NCBI RefSeq assembly: GCF_008642275.1
Contig: NZ_CP029189.1
Location: 7,174,001 to 7,238,000, forward strand
Reading direction: 5' to 3'
DNA length: 64,000 bases
Origin: Streptomyces venezuelae
GTDB taxonomy: Bacteria > Actinomycetota > Actinomycetes > Streptomycetales > Streptomycetaceae
Positions within the stretch are counted from its first letter, which is position 1. Each line of letters begins with the position of its first letter. The notes beneath the pieces are model-generated. The model was not told the DNA's origin. It ran no database searches and was given only the letters and a program-made list of their open reading frames with translations. Shown one piece after another: positions 24,057 through 32,853 of this stretch. A program made the position numbers and the translations under genes.

Positions 24057-25859
24057 TCACTCCGGGGCGTCCCACAGGCCCACCAGCTCCCGGTACAGGG
24101 CCGACCTGGCCGGCAGCTCCGCATGCGTGCCGCACACCGCCCGGGTCCCGTCGAGTACGAGGACCCGGTCGGCCCTGGCGGCGGAAGAGATGCGGTGGGC
24201 GACCACCACCAGCGTGCCGGGGCGTCGTGCGAGCGCCCGCTCGGCGTGCTCCTCGGCCCGGGGGTCGAGATGGCAGGTGGCCTCGTCCAGCAACAGCAGG
24301 GGGGCGGGGGAGAGAAAGGCGGCGGCGAGGGCGAGGTGCTGCCGTTCGCCCGGGGTCAGCCGCGCCGGATCCACGGCCGCGTCCAGTCCGCCGAGCCGGG
24401 CGACGAGGGCGTCCGAGCCGAGGGCGGCCGTGGCCCGCTCCACCTCGCCCCGCGGCACCGGACCCGGGGACAGGTGGGTCAGGTTGTCGAGGACCGTACC
24501 CGTGAAGACGTACGCCTGCTGGGGCAGCAGCGTCCGGCGGACATCGGGGCCGGGCCCCGGGCCGCCACCGTGCCCCGCGGGGACGTCCGCGAGCGCGCCT
24601 GCGGGGGCGCCCGCCACCCGTACGCTTCCCCGGCCCGGCGGCAGCAGACCGGCGATCAGCGCGGTGAGGGTGGACTTGCCGATGCCGCTCGGCCCCACCA
24701 CCGCCAGGTGTTCGCCCGGCCGGACCACCAGGTCGAGGCCGTCGATCACCGGCTGCGCGCGGGGACCGTAGGCGAAGCGGACCCGGCGCAGTTCGACGGC
24801 GGGAGCCGGCGGAGCCAGCTGCGCGGGCGGTGCGGGCGGTGCGGCCTCCGGCCCCGGCCCCTGCGCGGGGGCCTCGGATGCCGGTCGCGGGGCCGGCCGC
24901 GGATCGCAGAACCGGTCCAGCACCACCAGCAGCCGGGTCCCCGCCGCGCCCACCGCCGTCATCAGCGCGTCCAGGGCGGGCAGCAGCGACTGCACGAGGT
25001 AGGTGAGGGCCCCGGCCACTGCCCCCGCGCTCACCCCGCGCCCGGTCAGCCAGGGCGTCCCGGCCAGCAGGACGACGACCGGCAGCCGCCCCGCGACACC
25101 CAGCGCCAGCGTGCGCAGGGCGGTCCACCGCGCGAGCCGCCCGGTCAGCCCCTCCTGCTCGGCGATCAGCGACTCCACCCCGGCTCCGGCGCCCGCCCCG
25201 CCCCCGCACGCGAGGACGTCGCGCAGCCCCGCCGCCAGTTCGCCCGTGCGCGCGGACAACGCCTCGTCGGCGTCGAGCGCGGCGCGCTGCACCCGTGCCA
25301 TCGGGCGCAGCGTGGTGAGGAAGGCGGCCGTCCCCAGGAGCAGCGCGGGCAGGACCAGGACCAGCAGGACAGGGGCCAGGGCGGCCAGCCCGAGCAGCGC
25401 GCCCAGGGCGGTGAAGACGAACGACCGCGCGACGAGGACCAGTCCGGCGAAGGAGTCCCTGGCCATCTCGGTCTGCTGGGTGAGCCGGGACACCGCGCCC
25501 GAGTCACCGGCCCGCCCGGGATCGGCGACGGCGCGCCCGATCGCCTGGCGCACGGACCGCCGCACCAGGCCGTCGCGCAGCGGTTCGACCAGGTCCGCCA
25601 GCCCGCCGAACACCCCCCGCAGCGCGAGGGCGCCGAGCAGAGCGCCCGCGCCGGCCACGGCCAGCCAGCCGATGCCGGTACCGGTCCGGCCGGCGAGGAA
25701 GCCGTCGTCGAGGGCGCGGGCCACCGCGTAGCCGCCGAGGAAGGTGTGCGCGGACTCCAGCAGGGACCACAGCGCGAGCCGGCCCAGCGTCCGGATCCGG
25801 CCGCGCAGGAAACGGCGGCCCTCGCGGGACACCCGGCGCCAGGTGCCGTACTCGCTCAT
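24057..25859 (-). CDS. ramB: ABC exporter subunit RamB
   Basis: The 600-residue fused membrane/ATPase protein has an N-terminal six-helix region and a C-terminal nucleotide-binding domain with Walker A GPSGIGKST, Walker B LLLLDEATCHLD and an H-loop histidine. The signature is degenerate (LTPGERQ instead of LSGGQ). With RamA it should form a heterodimeric exporter for the processed lanthipeptide. ATG at 25859 overlaps the ramA stop (ATGA). Long Ala/Pro/Gly linkers precede the ATPase domain. Confidence 0.87.
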   Translation of the reverse strand: MSEYGTWRRVSREGRRFLRGRIRTLGRLALWSLLESAHTFLGGYAVARALDDGFLAGRTGTGIGWLAVAGAGALLGALALRGVFGGLADLVEPLRDGLVRRSVRQAIGRAVADPGRAGDSGAVSRLTQQTEMARDSFAGLVLVARSFVFTALGALLGLAALAPVLLVLVLPALLLGTAAFLTTLRPMARVQRAALDADEALSARTGELAAGLRDVLACGGGAGAGAGVESLIAEQEGLTGRLARWTALRTLALGVAGRLPVVVLLAGTPWLTGRGVSAGAVAGALTYLVQSLLPALDALMTAVGAAGTRLLVVLDRFCDPRPAPRPASEAPAQGPGPEAAPPAPPAQLAPPAPAVELRRVRFAYGPRAQPVIDGLDLVVRPGEHLAVVGPSGIGKSTLTALIAGLLPPGRGSVRVAGAPAGALADVPAGHGGGPGPGPDVRRTLLPQQAYVFTGTVLDNLTHLSPGPVPRGEVERATAALGSDALVARLGGLDAAVDPARLTPGERQHLALAAAFLSPAPLLLLDEATCHLDPRAEEHAERALARRPGTLVVVAHRISSAARADRVLVLDGTRAVCGTHAELPARSALYRELVGLWDAPE

Positions 25860-27643
25860 CGGACCGCTTTCCGGCCGGGCGGCCTTGAGGCCGGTTCCGG
25901 TTCCGCTCGCGGGTCCGGCGCCCCCACGCCGAACACCGCCCGGTAGCCGGGGTCCCGCCACAGCTCCGCGTGCGTACCGGTGGCCCGGACCCGTCCCGCG
26001 TCCAGCCAGACGACGAGGTCGGCGCGGGCGGCCGAGGAGGCGCGGTGGGCGACGACGAGACGGGTCCCCGGCCGGACCCCGTCCGCCAGGGCGCGTTCCA
26101 CCTCGCGGGCGGTGCGGGTGTCCAGGCTCGACGTCGCGTCGTCCATGACGAGCAGCCGCCCAACCCGGCAGAACGCCCGCGCCAGGCCCAGGCGTTGCAG
26201 TTCGCCCCCGGACAGCGGCGCATCGGCGAGCGCCGTGTCGTACCCCTCGGGCAGGCGGCGGACGAAGGCGTCGGCCCCGGCCGCCCGCACCGCGGCGCGC
26301 ACGGCCTCGGGGGCCGGGCCCGGCCCGCCGCCGAAGGCGACGGCCGCCGCGACGCTCTCCCCGAAGAGGGCCGGCCGCTCGAAGGCGTGGCCGACCTCGC
26401 GGCGCAGCTCCTCGGCCGACAGCTCGTCGAGCGGCACACCGTCGAGCAGCACGCGGCCCGCGTCGCAGGCCGTCAGCCGGCCCGCCACCGCGGCCAGCGT
26501 CGACTTGCCGGAACCCGAGAGGCCGACCACGACGGCGGTCGTACCGCCGGGGATCCGCAGGTCGACGCCGTGCAGCAGCACGGTGCCCGCGCGGACGACC
26601 CGTACCCCGCACAGCTGAAGCGTGCCCGGCCCCGACGCGGGCAACCGCCTTTCGCCCTGAGGGAGTTCGGGGAGCTCGAAGAGGGCCGCGGTGCGGCGGG
26701 CGGCGGCCCGGCCGCGCACCACGGCCGCCAGCCGCCCCGTCACGGCCCCGACCCCGGCCGCGAGGCCCGCGTAGCGGACGGCGGCGAGCAGCCCGCCGAC
26801 GCCGAGGGCCCCCTCCGCGAGCCGGACCCCGCCCACGCCGAGGACCACGTACAGCAGCAGCGGCATGAGGGCTCCGGTACGGGCCATCGTCGCGCCGTAG
26901 ATCCGCCATGTCCGCCGTCCCTCGGCGCCGAGCTCCGGCAACCGGGCCAGTACGCGGGCCTGTTCGCGCTCGGCGGTGCCGGCGGCGGCGATCGTGCGGG
27001 CGCCCCCGAGGGCCTCCACGAGGCGGCCGGCCAGGTCGAGCTGCACCTCCTGGTAGCGGCTGACGCTGGCACCCGAGTCACGGGCGAACGCCCGCAGCAG
27101 CAAGGCGAGCAGCGGGAGTCCGGCGAGGAAGGCCAGGGCGGTCCACACGTCGACCAGGACCAGGGCCACGAGTCCGCCGAGCGGGGGGACCAGGGCCACG
27201 GACGCGGTCACGACGGCCGCCGGTACGGCGCCGGCGGTGGTGGCCTGGGCGGTCAGCCGGGCGGAGAGCTCACCGGGGGAGTGACGGGCGGCATGGTGCG
27301 GCGCGGTACGCAGCAGCCGCCCGAGCCCGAGCCGCCGCAGCCAGGCGGTGGACCGGGCGTCGACACCGCCGGTGAGGCGGGCCGTCGCCGCGTCGAGCAG
27401 CACCTCGGCGGCGATCACCACGGCGCACCACACGGTCCACCGGACGCGGGCGGGGTCCTGCCGCAGCAGCAGATCGAGGGTGTGGCCGAGGACCGCCGGC
27501 TCGGCCAGGGCCGCGCCGGCGGCGGCCACCGAGCAGCCGGACACGGCGGCGAGACGGCCCGCGCTGTGCCGCGCGGCCGCCCGCAGGGCCCGGTCGGCCG
27601 CGCGGGCGGCCGACGCCTCGCCGGGGGGATCGGGCACGGTCAT
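25856..27643 (-). CDS. ramA: ABC exporter subunit RamA
   Basis: This 595-residue half-transporter has membrane helices in residues 30-330 and an ATPase domain with Walker A GLSGSGKST, an intact signature LSGGELQR, Walker B LLVMDDATSSLD and an H-loop (VAHRASS). It is the canonical partner of RamB. A very stable hairpin lies between ramS and this gene, so it is probably expressed at a lower level than ramS. Exported product: SapB-like peptide. Confidence 0.88.
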   Translation of the reverse strand: MTVPDPPGEASAARAADRALRAAARHSAGRLAAVSGCSVAAAGAALAEPAVLGHTLDLLLRQDPARVRWTVWCAVVIAAEVLLDAATARLTGGVDARSTAWLRRLGLGRLLRTAPHHAARHSPGELSARLTAQATTAGAVPAAVVTASVALVPPLGGLVALVLVDVWTALAFLAGLPLLALLLRAFARDSGASVSRYQEVQLDLAGRLVEALGGARTIAAAGTAEREQARVLARLPELGAEGRRTWRIYGATMARTGALMPLLLYVVLGVGGVRLAEGALGVGGLLAAVRYAGLAAGVGAVTGRLAAVVRGRAAARRTAALFELPELPQGERRLPASGPGTLQLCGVRVVRAGTVLLHGVDLRIPGGTTAVVVGLSGSGKSTLAAVAGRLTACDAGRVLLDGVPLDELSAEELRREVGHAFERPALFGESVAAAVAFGGGPGPAPEAVRAAVRAAGADAFVRRLPEGYDTALADAPLSGGELQRLGLARAFCRVGRLLVMDDATSSLDTRTAREVERALADGVRPGTRLVVAHRASSAARADLVVWLDAGRVRATGTHAELWRDPGYRAVFGVGAPDPRAEPEPASRPPGRKAVR

Positions 27644-27669
27644 GGGGCGCGGCCTCCAGGGGTGTGGTG

Positions 27670-27699
27670 CGGGCCCGGGCGGCGAACCGCCCGGGCCCG
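27670..27699 (-). terminator. Strong hairpin between ramS and ramA (probable attenuator)
   Basis: A 13-base perfect stem (27670-27682 with 27687-27699) with a CGAA loop lies 19 bases downstream of the ramS stop. It should reduce read-through to the transporter genes or stabilise the 3' end of the ramC-ramS message. A large excess of prepeptide over exporter is what such clusters need. Confidence 0.65.
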
Positions 27700-27717
27700 G
27701 GAGGACCTGATCCCTGA

Positions 27718-27855
27718 TCAGTTACAGGTCGTGATGCTCAGGCTGCTGTCGCCGCAGAGCAGCAGGCTGGCGCGGCTGCCGCCGCCACCACCGTGCGCGG
27801 CCTCGGTGGTCTCTTCCTTGGGGGTTTCCATCGACTGCAGGTCGAGAAGCGTCAT
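27718..27855 (-). CDS. ramS: RamS/AmfS-type class III lanthipeptide precursor
   Basis: The 45-residue peptide has a leader beginning MTLLDLQSMETPKEE, which contains the LLDLQ recognition motif of class III enzymes. The core is SRASLLLCGDSSLSITTCN, essentially that of SapB. Two S-x2-S-x3-C motifs (S27-S30-C34 and S37-S40-C44) are the substrates for two rings. His21 and five glycines (22-26) stand at the leader/core junction. The product is expected to be a secreted surfactant that helps aerial hyphae rise. The ATG overlaps the ramC stop (ATGA). Confidence 0.95.
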   Translation of the reverse strand: MTLLDLQSMETPKEETTEAAHGGGGGSRASLLLCGDSSLSITTCN

Positions 27856-30521
27856 GTCCGTTTCCTCTTCACTGTGGTGTTCCGATGGGACACGGCCCCC
27901 GCGAGGGGGACCGGCTCTGGGGCCGCCGCGGTGGACCGCGGCGGCGGGAGGAACGGCAGGTGTGCGCGCCCGTCGGGCGCGGTGCTGCCGAGGGCCAGGA
28001 GAGCGCCGGCCGTGCCCGTGGACAGGTCCATGGACAGGCGCATCATCTGCTCGCCGGGGAAGGCCAGGAAGCCCTGGTAGGGGACCGCGTGCCGGGCCAG
28101 GGCCGCCACCTGCCGGGCGATGTCCGCGGGGCCGGATCCCGGACCCGGCGTCGTGGTCCGCGCCAGGTGGAGGATCATTCCGGCCGCACCGCGGAACAGG
28201 CCGGGCTGGGCGTAGAAGGTCGCCTGGGCGGCGCGGACGATCTCCGGCCGGGCGCGTTCGAAGCGGTCGTCGTGCGCGTGCTCCAGCCAGTCGTCGAGCA
28301 CCATGCCGATCCCCACGCTGCCTGCGCCGAGGTAGGGCATCGTGCGCCAGCCCTCGTCGACCTGCAAGGTGCCGAAGACGCTGGTCACGCAGCGGTCGAG
28401 GTCGCGGTGCAGGGCCCGGCCGGCCCGGAGCAGCAACTCCTGGTCACGGGTGCGTTCGTAGAGCCGCAGATGGAGCAGCGCGGGGCCGCTGTGCCCGTGC
28501 AGCAGACCGGCCCGGTTCGGTCCGGACGTGGTCGCACGATCGGCGAGGAGCTCGGCGCAGCGCAGGGCCGCGGTGTGCAGTGCGCCCTCGCCGGTGGCCG
28601 AGCCCAGCCAGTCCAGCGCCAGGCCGATCCCGGCGAGTCCGCCGTGCAGGTCGGGTCCGGCCGACTGCCAGGGCTGGTCGAGCAGTTGCTCGGCCAGGGC
28701 GAGCGCGCGGTCGCGGTGGCCGAGCCGTTCCAGGGTCCAGGCGAGACCGGCGAGGCCGTCGTAGAAGCCCAGCGGCATCCCGGAGACGGGCTCCTTCGTA
28801 CGGGCCAGCAGCCATTCCTCGGCCTCGGGCCAGGGGCCGGCACCGGTCTCGGCGAGCGCGTACAGCACACCGGCCGCTCCGTGGCCGAAGCCGGTTCCAC
28901 CGCCGGCGGCCGCGAACTGGGCCGGGTCCCCGGGGAAGAGACGGTCCTCGCGGTCGAAGGTGGCGCTCGCCCGGATCGCCGCCGCCATCGAGGCACATGC
29001 GGCGTCCCGGTCGCCCGGCTCGACGGGCAGGTAGGGGCGGGCACGGCGTACGGTCGCACGGCCGCCCGAAGCAGGGGCCGCATGAGGACCGGAACCGGGA
29101 CCGGGGTCCGCGAGGATCTCCCGTACCGCCTCGTCGAGGAAGCCGCGGGGCACCGGGAACTGCTCGGCGGCGATGTCGGCCAGATGCACGGCCTTGGCCC
29201 GGTCCAGCACCAGCAGGCTGGTCAGCGGCAGGAACAGGGCGAGCCGCAGGCAGGCCAGGGCGTACCGGTCGACGGCGAAGCCGCGGCGGCCGGCCGGGGC
29301 GACGAACGCCGGGTTGGCGATGGTCTGGCGGAGGCCCTCGTCCACGTGGGCGGCGGCCTCGAAGTCGAGCAGCGCGACCGACACGGCCCCGGTGGCCTCG
29401 TCCTCCGCGACCATGATGTTGAACAGGTGCAGGTCGTTGAAGACGATGCCGCGGGCGTGCACGGCCTCCACGGCCCGCGTCACCCGCCGGTGGACCTCCA
29501 GCGCCCACCGGGTGTACTCCGCGAGCTCCGCGGGATCGGGGTCCGCCTCGATCAGCGGGTGCCGGCGGGCGAAGTAGGTGTTGAGGGGCTTGCCCTCCAG
29601 GTACCGCATCACCAGGAAGTGGTGGTCGCCCACGGTGAAGGTGCCGTGGACCGCGGGCACGCAGTCCAGCCCGGCCAGTTGCTCCAGGGCCCTGCGTTCC
29701 CGGTGCAGTCGGGTCACGGCGTCCGCCCCGTCGGCCGCGAGCCCCGCGAAGGGGCGCGCTTCCTTGAGGACGACCGGTTCGCCGGTGCGCACGTCACGGC
29801 CGGCGTAGACACCGCCGCCGTTGGAGAAGTGCAGGGCGCGTTCGACCGTGTAGGGAAGGCCTTCGAGGGTGACGGCGGCCCGCCGGGCCAGATGGGGCGC
29901 GAGGAACGCGGGCAGTTCGACCCACTCGGGCGGCTGGAACACCGGACCGCGCGGGTCCGGTACCAGCCGGCCGTCCGGTGTTTCGATCGCCGGGACGAGC
30001 TCGCCGCGGTCGTCGTAGCAGTGCCGCAGGGTGAAACTCCCGTAACGCAGGTGCACGGGACCGTCGTTCCAGCGCAGGTCGCTCAGGATGTACGGCCCGG
30101 CCTCACCGGCCAGCAGCGCGTCGAGCTCCTCGGCGGTCCGCCGGCACTGCTCCTCGTCCGCCGGGTACACGGTGAGGAACTTGCCGCTGGCCGCGCGGTC
30201 GGCGTACTTGGCGTTGCGCAGGTGGAGCAGGTACCGGCTCGGCACGAACTTGAACGCGATCCGGCGCTCCAGGCAGTACGCGCGGACCCGTTCGAGCACG
30301 GACTCTGCGTTGTCCAGGCACGCCGACACGTGGATCTTCCAGCCCTGGGAGGGCAGCCGGGCGTCGACGGGCCGCAGCGCCAGCCAGTCCCCGCTGCGGT
30401 GCGTCTGCCACCCCGCCGGTACGGGGGCCAGCGCGGCCGGGTAGTTCTCCTCGGACCGCCGGTACGGCGCGTCGTAGAACCAGCGGTCGGCGTCGCAGAA
30501 GGCGGCGTACCCCTTGTTCAC
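27852..30521 (-). CDS. ramC: RamC-type class III lanthionine synthetase
   Basis: The 889-residue protein has the three-part LanKC layout. An N-terminal lyase-like region starts NKGYAAFCDADRWFYD. A kinase domain of about residues 220-480 contains GIVFNDLHLFNIM and LLDFEAA. A C-terminal LanC-like cyclase domain contains GFGHGAAG and HGHSGPALLHL. The cyclase lacks a clear zinc-binding Cys-His pair, as known for class III enzymes. It phosphorylates and dehydrates serines of RamS and closes the rings. GTG at 30521 is chosen over an upstream ATG because homology begins there and GGAGCAGGA is adjacent. Confidence 0.93.
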   Translation of the reverse strand: MNKGYAAFCDADRWFYDAPYRRSEENYPAALAPVPAGWQTHRSGDWLALRPVDARLPSQGWKIHVSACLDNAESVLERVRAYCLERRIAFKFVPSRYLLHLRNAKYADRAASGKFLTVYPADEEQCRRTAEELDALLAGEAGPYILSDLRWNDGPVHLRYGSFTLRHCYDDRGELVPAIETPDGRLVPDPRGPVFQPPEWVELPAFLAPHLARRAAVTLEGLPYTVERALHFSNGGGVYAGRDVRTGEPVVLKEARPFAGLAADGADAVTRLHRERRALEQLAGLDCVPAVHGTFTVGDHHFLVMRYLEGKPLNTYFARRHPLIEADPDPAELAEYTRWALEVHRRVTRAVEAVHARGIVFNDLHLFNIMVAEDEATGAVSVALLDFEAAAHVDEGLRQTIANPAFVAPAGRRGFAVDRYALACLRLALFLPLTSLLVLDRAKAVHLADIAAEQFPVPRGFLDEAVREILADPGPGSGPHAAPASGGRATVRRARPYLPVEPGDRDAACASMAAAIRASATFDREDRLFPGDPAQFAAAGGGTGFGHGAAGVLYALAETGAGPWPEAEEWLLARTKEPVSGMPLGFYDGLAGLAWTLERLGHRDRALALAEQLLDQPWQSAGPDLHGGLAGIGLALDWLGSATGEGALHTAALRCAELLADRATTSGPNRAGLLHGHSGPALLHLRLYERTRDQELLLRAGRALHRDLDRCVTSVFGTLQVDEGWRTMPYLGAGSVGIGMVLDDWLEHAHDDRFERARPEIVRAAQATFYAQPGLFRGAAGMILHLARTTTPGPGSGPADIARQVAALARHAVPYQGFLAFPGEQMMRLSMDLSTGTAGALLALGSTAPDGRAHLPFLPPPRSTAAAPEPVPLAGAVSHRNTTVKRKRT

Positions 30522-30551
30522 TCCTGCTCCCTCGGTCGGTGACGGGCCAAC

Positions 30552-30625
30552 GCTGTCACGCGGCCCGAGGGCCGCGACAGTCGCGGCTGTCACCGATGGG
30601 GCGTGCAGTACGCACGAGTCACCAA
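30552..30625. promoter_or_regulatory. Repeats upstream of ramC (candidate activator sites)
   Basis: GCTGTCAC is repeated at 30552-30559 and 30586-30593, and a related AGTCACC lies near 30617-30623. A GC-rich dyad sits between the first two copies. RamR is known to bind repeated sites in the ramC promoter. Identity of these repeats with such sites is a guess from position. Confidence 0.3.
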
Positions 30626-30647
30626 GGGGCGGAAAGGGGCCGGCGGG

Positions 30648-31889
30648 TCAGTCCTTGCTCGCCGGCTGCCAGCTCATGCCCCAGCCGTACTCGATGTCCG
30701 CCGCCTGCTGTTTGAAGACGCCGGGCGCAGGCAGGAGGTACTTCGCCTCCCGCCGGACGATCAGCTCCCCGCCCACGTTCTCGATCAGCGCGATCGCGGC
30801 CACCGGTGACGGGACGGTGCATTCGTCCAGACGCACTTCGATCGGCGGTCCGGCGGGCGGATGGAGCGTGGCGACGCCCTGAAGCCCCGCGAAGCCGGTG
30901 GCCCCGGCGTAGACGACGACGAACACCAGCAGGCGCCGGATCTCCGCCGCGTGGTCCAGGTTGATCACGAGGTTCTCGCCGCCCTCGCTCGCACCGGTCC
31001 GGTCGTCGTGGTCCAGCTGGACGTACGGCGGCTGGTGGAACGAGCCGAACTGGTCGTCGATGGGGTGGACGACCCCCTTCGTCCCGTCGCGCAGCTCCCA
31101 CAGGCAGGAGAGGTCGAGATCGACGTCCTCCAGCCGGACGGCGTCCTGCCCCTTGCGCATCCAGCCCCGCGGCGGCACGGCGGCGCTCCACGTGAGGTTG
31201 ACCCGCATGCCGCCGGAGGTGGCCCCCTGTTTGGTCAGCGACACCGCGGGGGCCGCCTTCGTCAGGGTGATCTTCGACAGCCGTACCGGACGGGTGGGCG
31301 CGGGCGGATGCGCCGGCCGCTGCACCGGTACCGGCGCAGGCGGGGCCGGGGCGGGGGCCGGGGCGGGATCGTCGACCGTGATCCCGAAGTCGGTGGCGAG
31401 CCCGGCCAGACCGGAGGCGTAGCCCTGGCCCACCGCACGGAACTTCCATGCGCCCGCCCGCCGGTACAGCTCCCCGAGCACGAACGCGGTCTCCGACGTG
31501 GCGTCCGTGGCATCGAACCGCGCCGTCTCGACGCCGCCCCGCGCGTCCAGTACGCGTACGAAGAGGCCGGACACCTGACCGAACGTGCCGTCGGTGGAAG
31601 CCGCGACCACCACGGTCCCGATCTCCTCCTCGACCGCGGATAGCGTCACCCCGATCGTTTCGAGCACGCCCGTGCCTTCCTGGCGCCGTCCCTCGTGGCG
31701 CACGGCACCGCTGGGGTGCACGGGCTGGTTGTAGAAGACGAAGTCGTCGTCCGAACGCACCTTGCCGGCCGCCGTCAGCAGGAGGGCCGAGACGTCCACG
31801 TCAGGAGCTCCGGGACCCCCTCGCCAGCCCAGTTCCACCCGGACCGTGGCACTCGGCACCGGTACGTTGGCACCTTTCCGCATGGACAT
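30648..31889 (-). CDS. Tandem TerD-domain protein (tellurium-resistance/stress family)
   Basis: The 413-residue protein has two TerD-like domains. The first (about 1-170) contains [13 protein letters not shown] and a C-terminal segment [18 protein letters not shown] Pro/Ala-rich linker (about 172-200) precedes a second beta-rich domain with [34 protein letters not shown] and a [13 protein letters not shown] strand. The Asp-rich segments are typical calcium-binding sites of TerD proteins. The first domain starts MRKGAN, as usual. Such proteins are linked to tellurite and stress responses and to development in Streptomyces. The gene lies 126 bases upstream of ramC on the same strand. Confidence 0.83.
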   Translation of the reverse strand: MSMRKGANVPVPSATVRVELGWRGGPGAPDVDVSALLLTAAGKVRSDDDFVFYNQPVHPSGAVRHEGRRQEGTGVLETIGVTLSAVEEEIGTVVVAASTDGTFGQVSGLFVRVLDARGGVETARFDATDATSETAFVLGELYRRAGAWKFRAVGQGYASGLAGLATDFGITVDDPAPAPAPAPPAPVPVQRPAHPPAPTRPVRLSKITLTKAAPAVSLTKQGATSGGMRVNLTWSAAVPPRGWMRKGQDAVRLEDVDLDLSCLWELRDGTKGVVHPIDDQFGSFHQPPYVQLDHDDRTGASEGGENLVINLDHAAEIRRLLVFVVVYAGATGFAGLQGVATLHPPAGPPIEVRLDECTVPSPVAAIALIENVGGELIVRREAKYLLPAPGVFKQQAADIEYGWGMSWQPASKD

Positions 31890-32014
31890 GCGGTCCCCCT
31901 TCCGCTGCTTGTCTCCCGCTTCCGCAGCGTACGAGGATTCGGCCCGGTCCTCGCCCCGGAGGCGCCGATTGCTCCGGTACCGGGGGAAGTCGCGGGTCCC
32001 GGCATGATGGGGCG

Positions 32015-32329
32015 GTGATCACCATTCATCTGAAGTACGAGATCGACGCGGACAAGCTCGCGGACTTCGAGGAGTACGGGCGCCGCTGGGTCCGGCTGGT
32101 CAACCGGTTCGGAGGCACCCACCACGGCTACTTCCTGCCCAGTGAGGGCGACAGCGACATCGCCTACGCCCTCTTCTCCTTCCCCGGCTTCGCCGCCTAC
32201 GAGCGGTACCGCACGGACAGCATGTCCGATCCGGAGTGCCAGGCCGCCTTCGACCTGGCGCGCGAGACGGGCTGCATCAAGCGCTACGAGCGCCGCTTCC
32301 TGCGGCCACTCGACACCCCGGCCTCCTGA
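32015..32329 (+). CDS. NIPSNAP-family protein
   Basis: The 104-residue protein has the NIPSNAP dimeric alpha/beta-barrel pattern: [10 protein letters not shown], a central HHGYFLP, and [13 protein letters not shown], ending [10 protein letters not shown]. Members are small dimers of unknown function, sometimes substrate-binding or mono-oxygenase-like. GTG at 32015 is chosen because the family start [10 protein letters not shown] begins there. It stands alone and ends in a palindromic hairpin at 32344-32363. Confidence 0.82.
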   Translation: MITIHLKYEIDADKLADFEEYGRRWVRLVNRFGGTHHGYFLPSEGDSDIAYALFSFPGFAAYERYRTDSMSDPECQAAFDLARETGCIKRYERRFLRPLDTPAS

Positions 32330-32343
32330 AGGCACCGGACGGG

Positions 32344-32363
32344 ACCGGCCCCCCGGGGCCGGT
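32344..32363. terminator. Palindromic hairpin between convergent genes
   Basis: A 20-base palindrome (ACCGGCCCC and GGGGCCGGT arms) lies 15 bases after the NIPSNAP stop and just after the end of the minus-strand gene at 32369. It can act for both directions. Confidence 0.55.
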
Positions 32364-32368
32364 GCGTG

Positions 32369-32581
32369 TCACCCTTCGCGGTCCATGACGCGACGGGCCG
32401 CCTCGGCCTCCGCCGCGGGCGGTGACAGTTCGTCGAGCGTGTCGAGCTCGTCGTCCGAGGCCAGCTCCCGCTCCCAGGCGGCCGCGAGCCGCTCCTGCTC
32501 CTCCGGCGGTCTGCCGGTGACGGCCTCCTGCTGCTGCGGACCCAGAGCCGCGAGGAAACGCCCGACCGCGTCCGTCGGCAT
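32369..32581 (-). CDS. Small acidic helical protein, function unknown
   Basis: The 70-residue protein starts MPTDAVGRFLAALGP. It is helical and acidic in the middle (a SDDELDTLDEL stretch) and contains PPEEQERLAAAWEREL. GAAGGAG lies six bases before the ATG at 32581; longer in-frame starts upstream lack a site. No family is recognised. Confidence 0.6.
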   Translation of the reverse strand: MPTDAVGRFLAALGPQQQEAVTGRPPEEQERLAAAWERELASDDELDTLDELSPPAAEAEAARRVMDREG

Positions 32582-32853
32582 GCCGTACTCCTTCTCGCCG
32601 TGGGGGAGGGCAGCGGCCATCACGATGCCGTGCCTGGCCCAGGATGGCGAACCAGGCCGGGGCGGGCCTCCCGACACGGCGGTCCGCCACCCGAATGCCG
32701 TGCCTCATGCCCGCGCCGCGGGGCGGTCCGGCCGGAGCCGACCGTCTGCAAGGGATCGTCCGGCTGCCCGCCAGGGGCTGCGGGGCGGGGACGGCCGGAT
32801 CCGCCGCCGTCGTGTGACGGTTCCCGTCGGTGCCCGTGGGCTCCCGGCCTCGC

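Noticed and set aside
27793..28080. Plus-strand ORF across ramS
   Set aside because: It covers the RamS core in antisense; the minus strand matches SapB precursors almost residue for residue.
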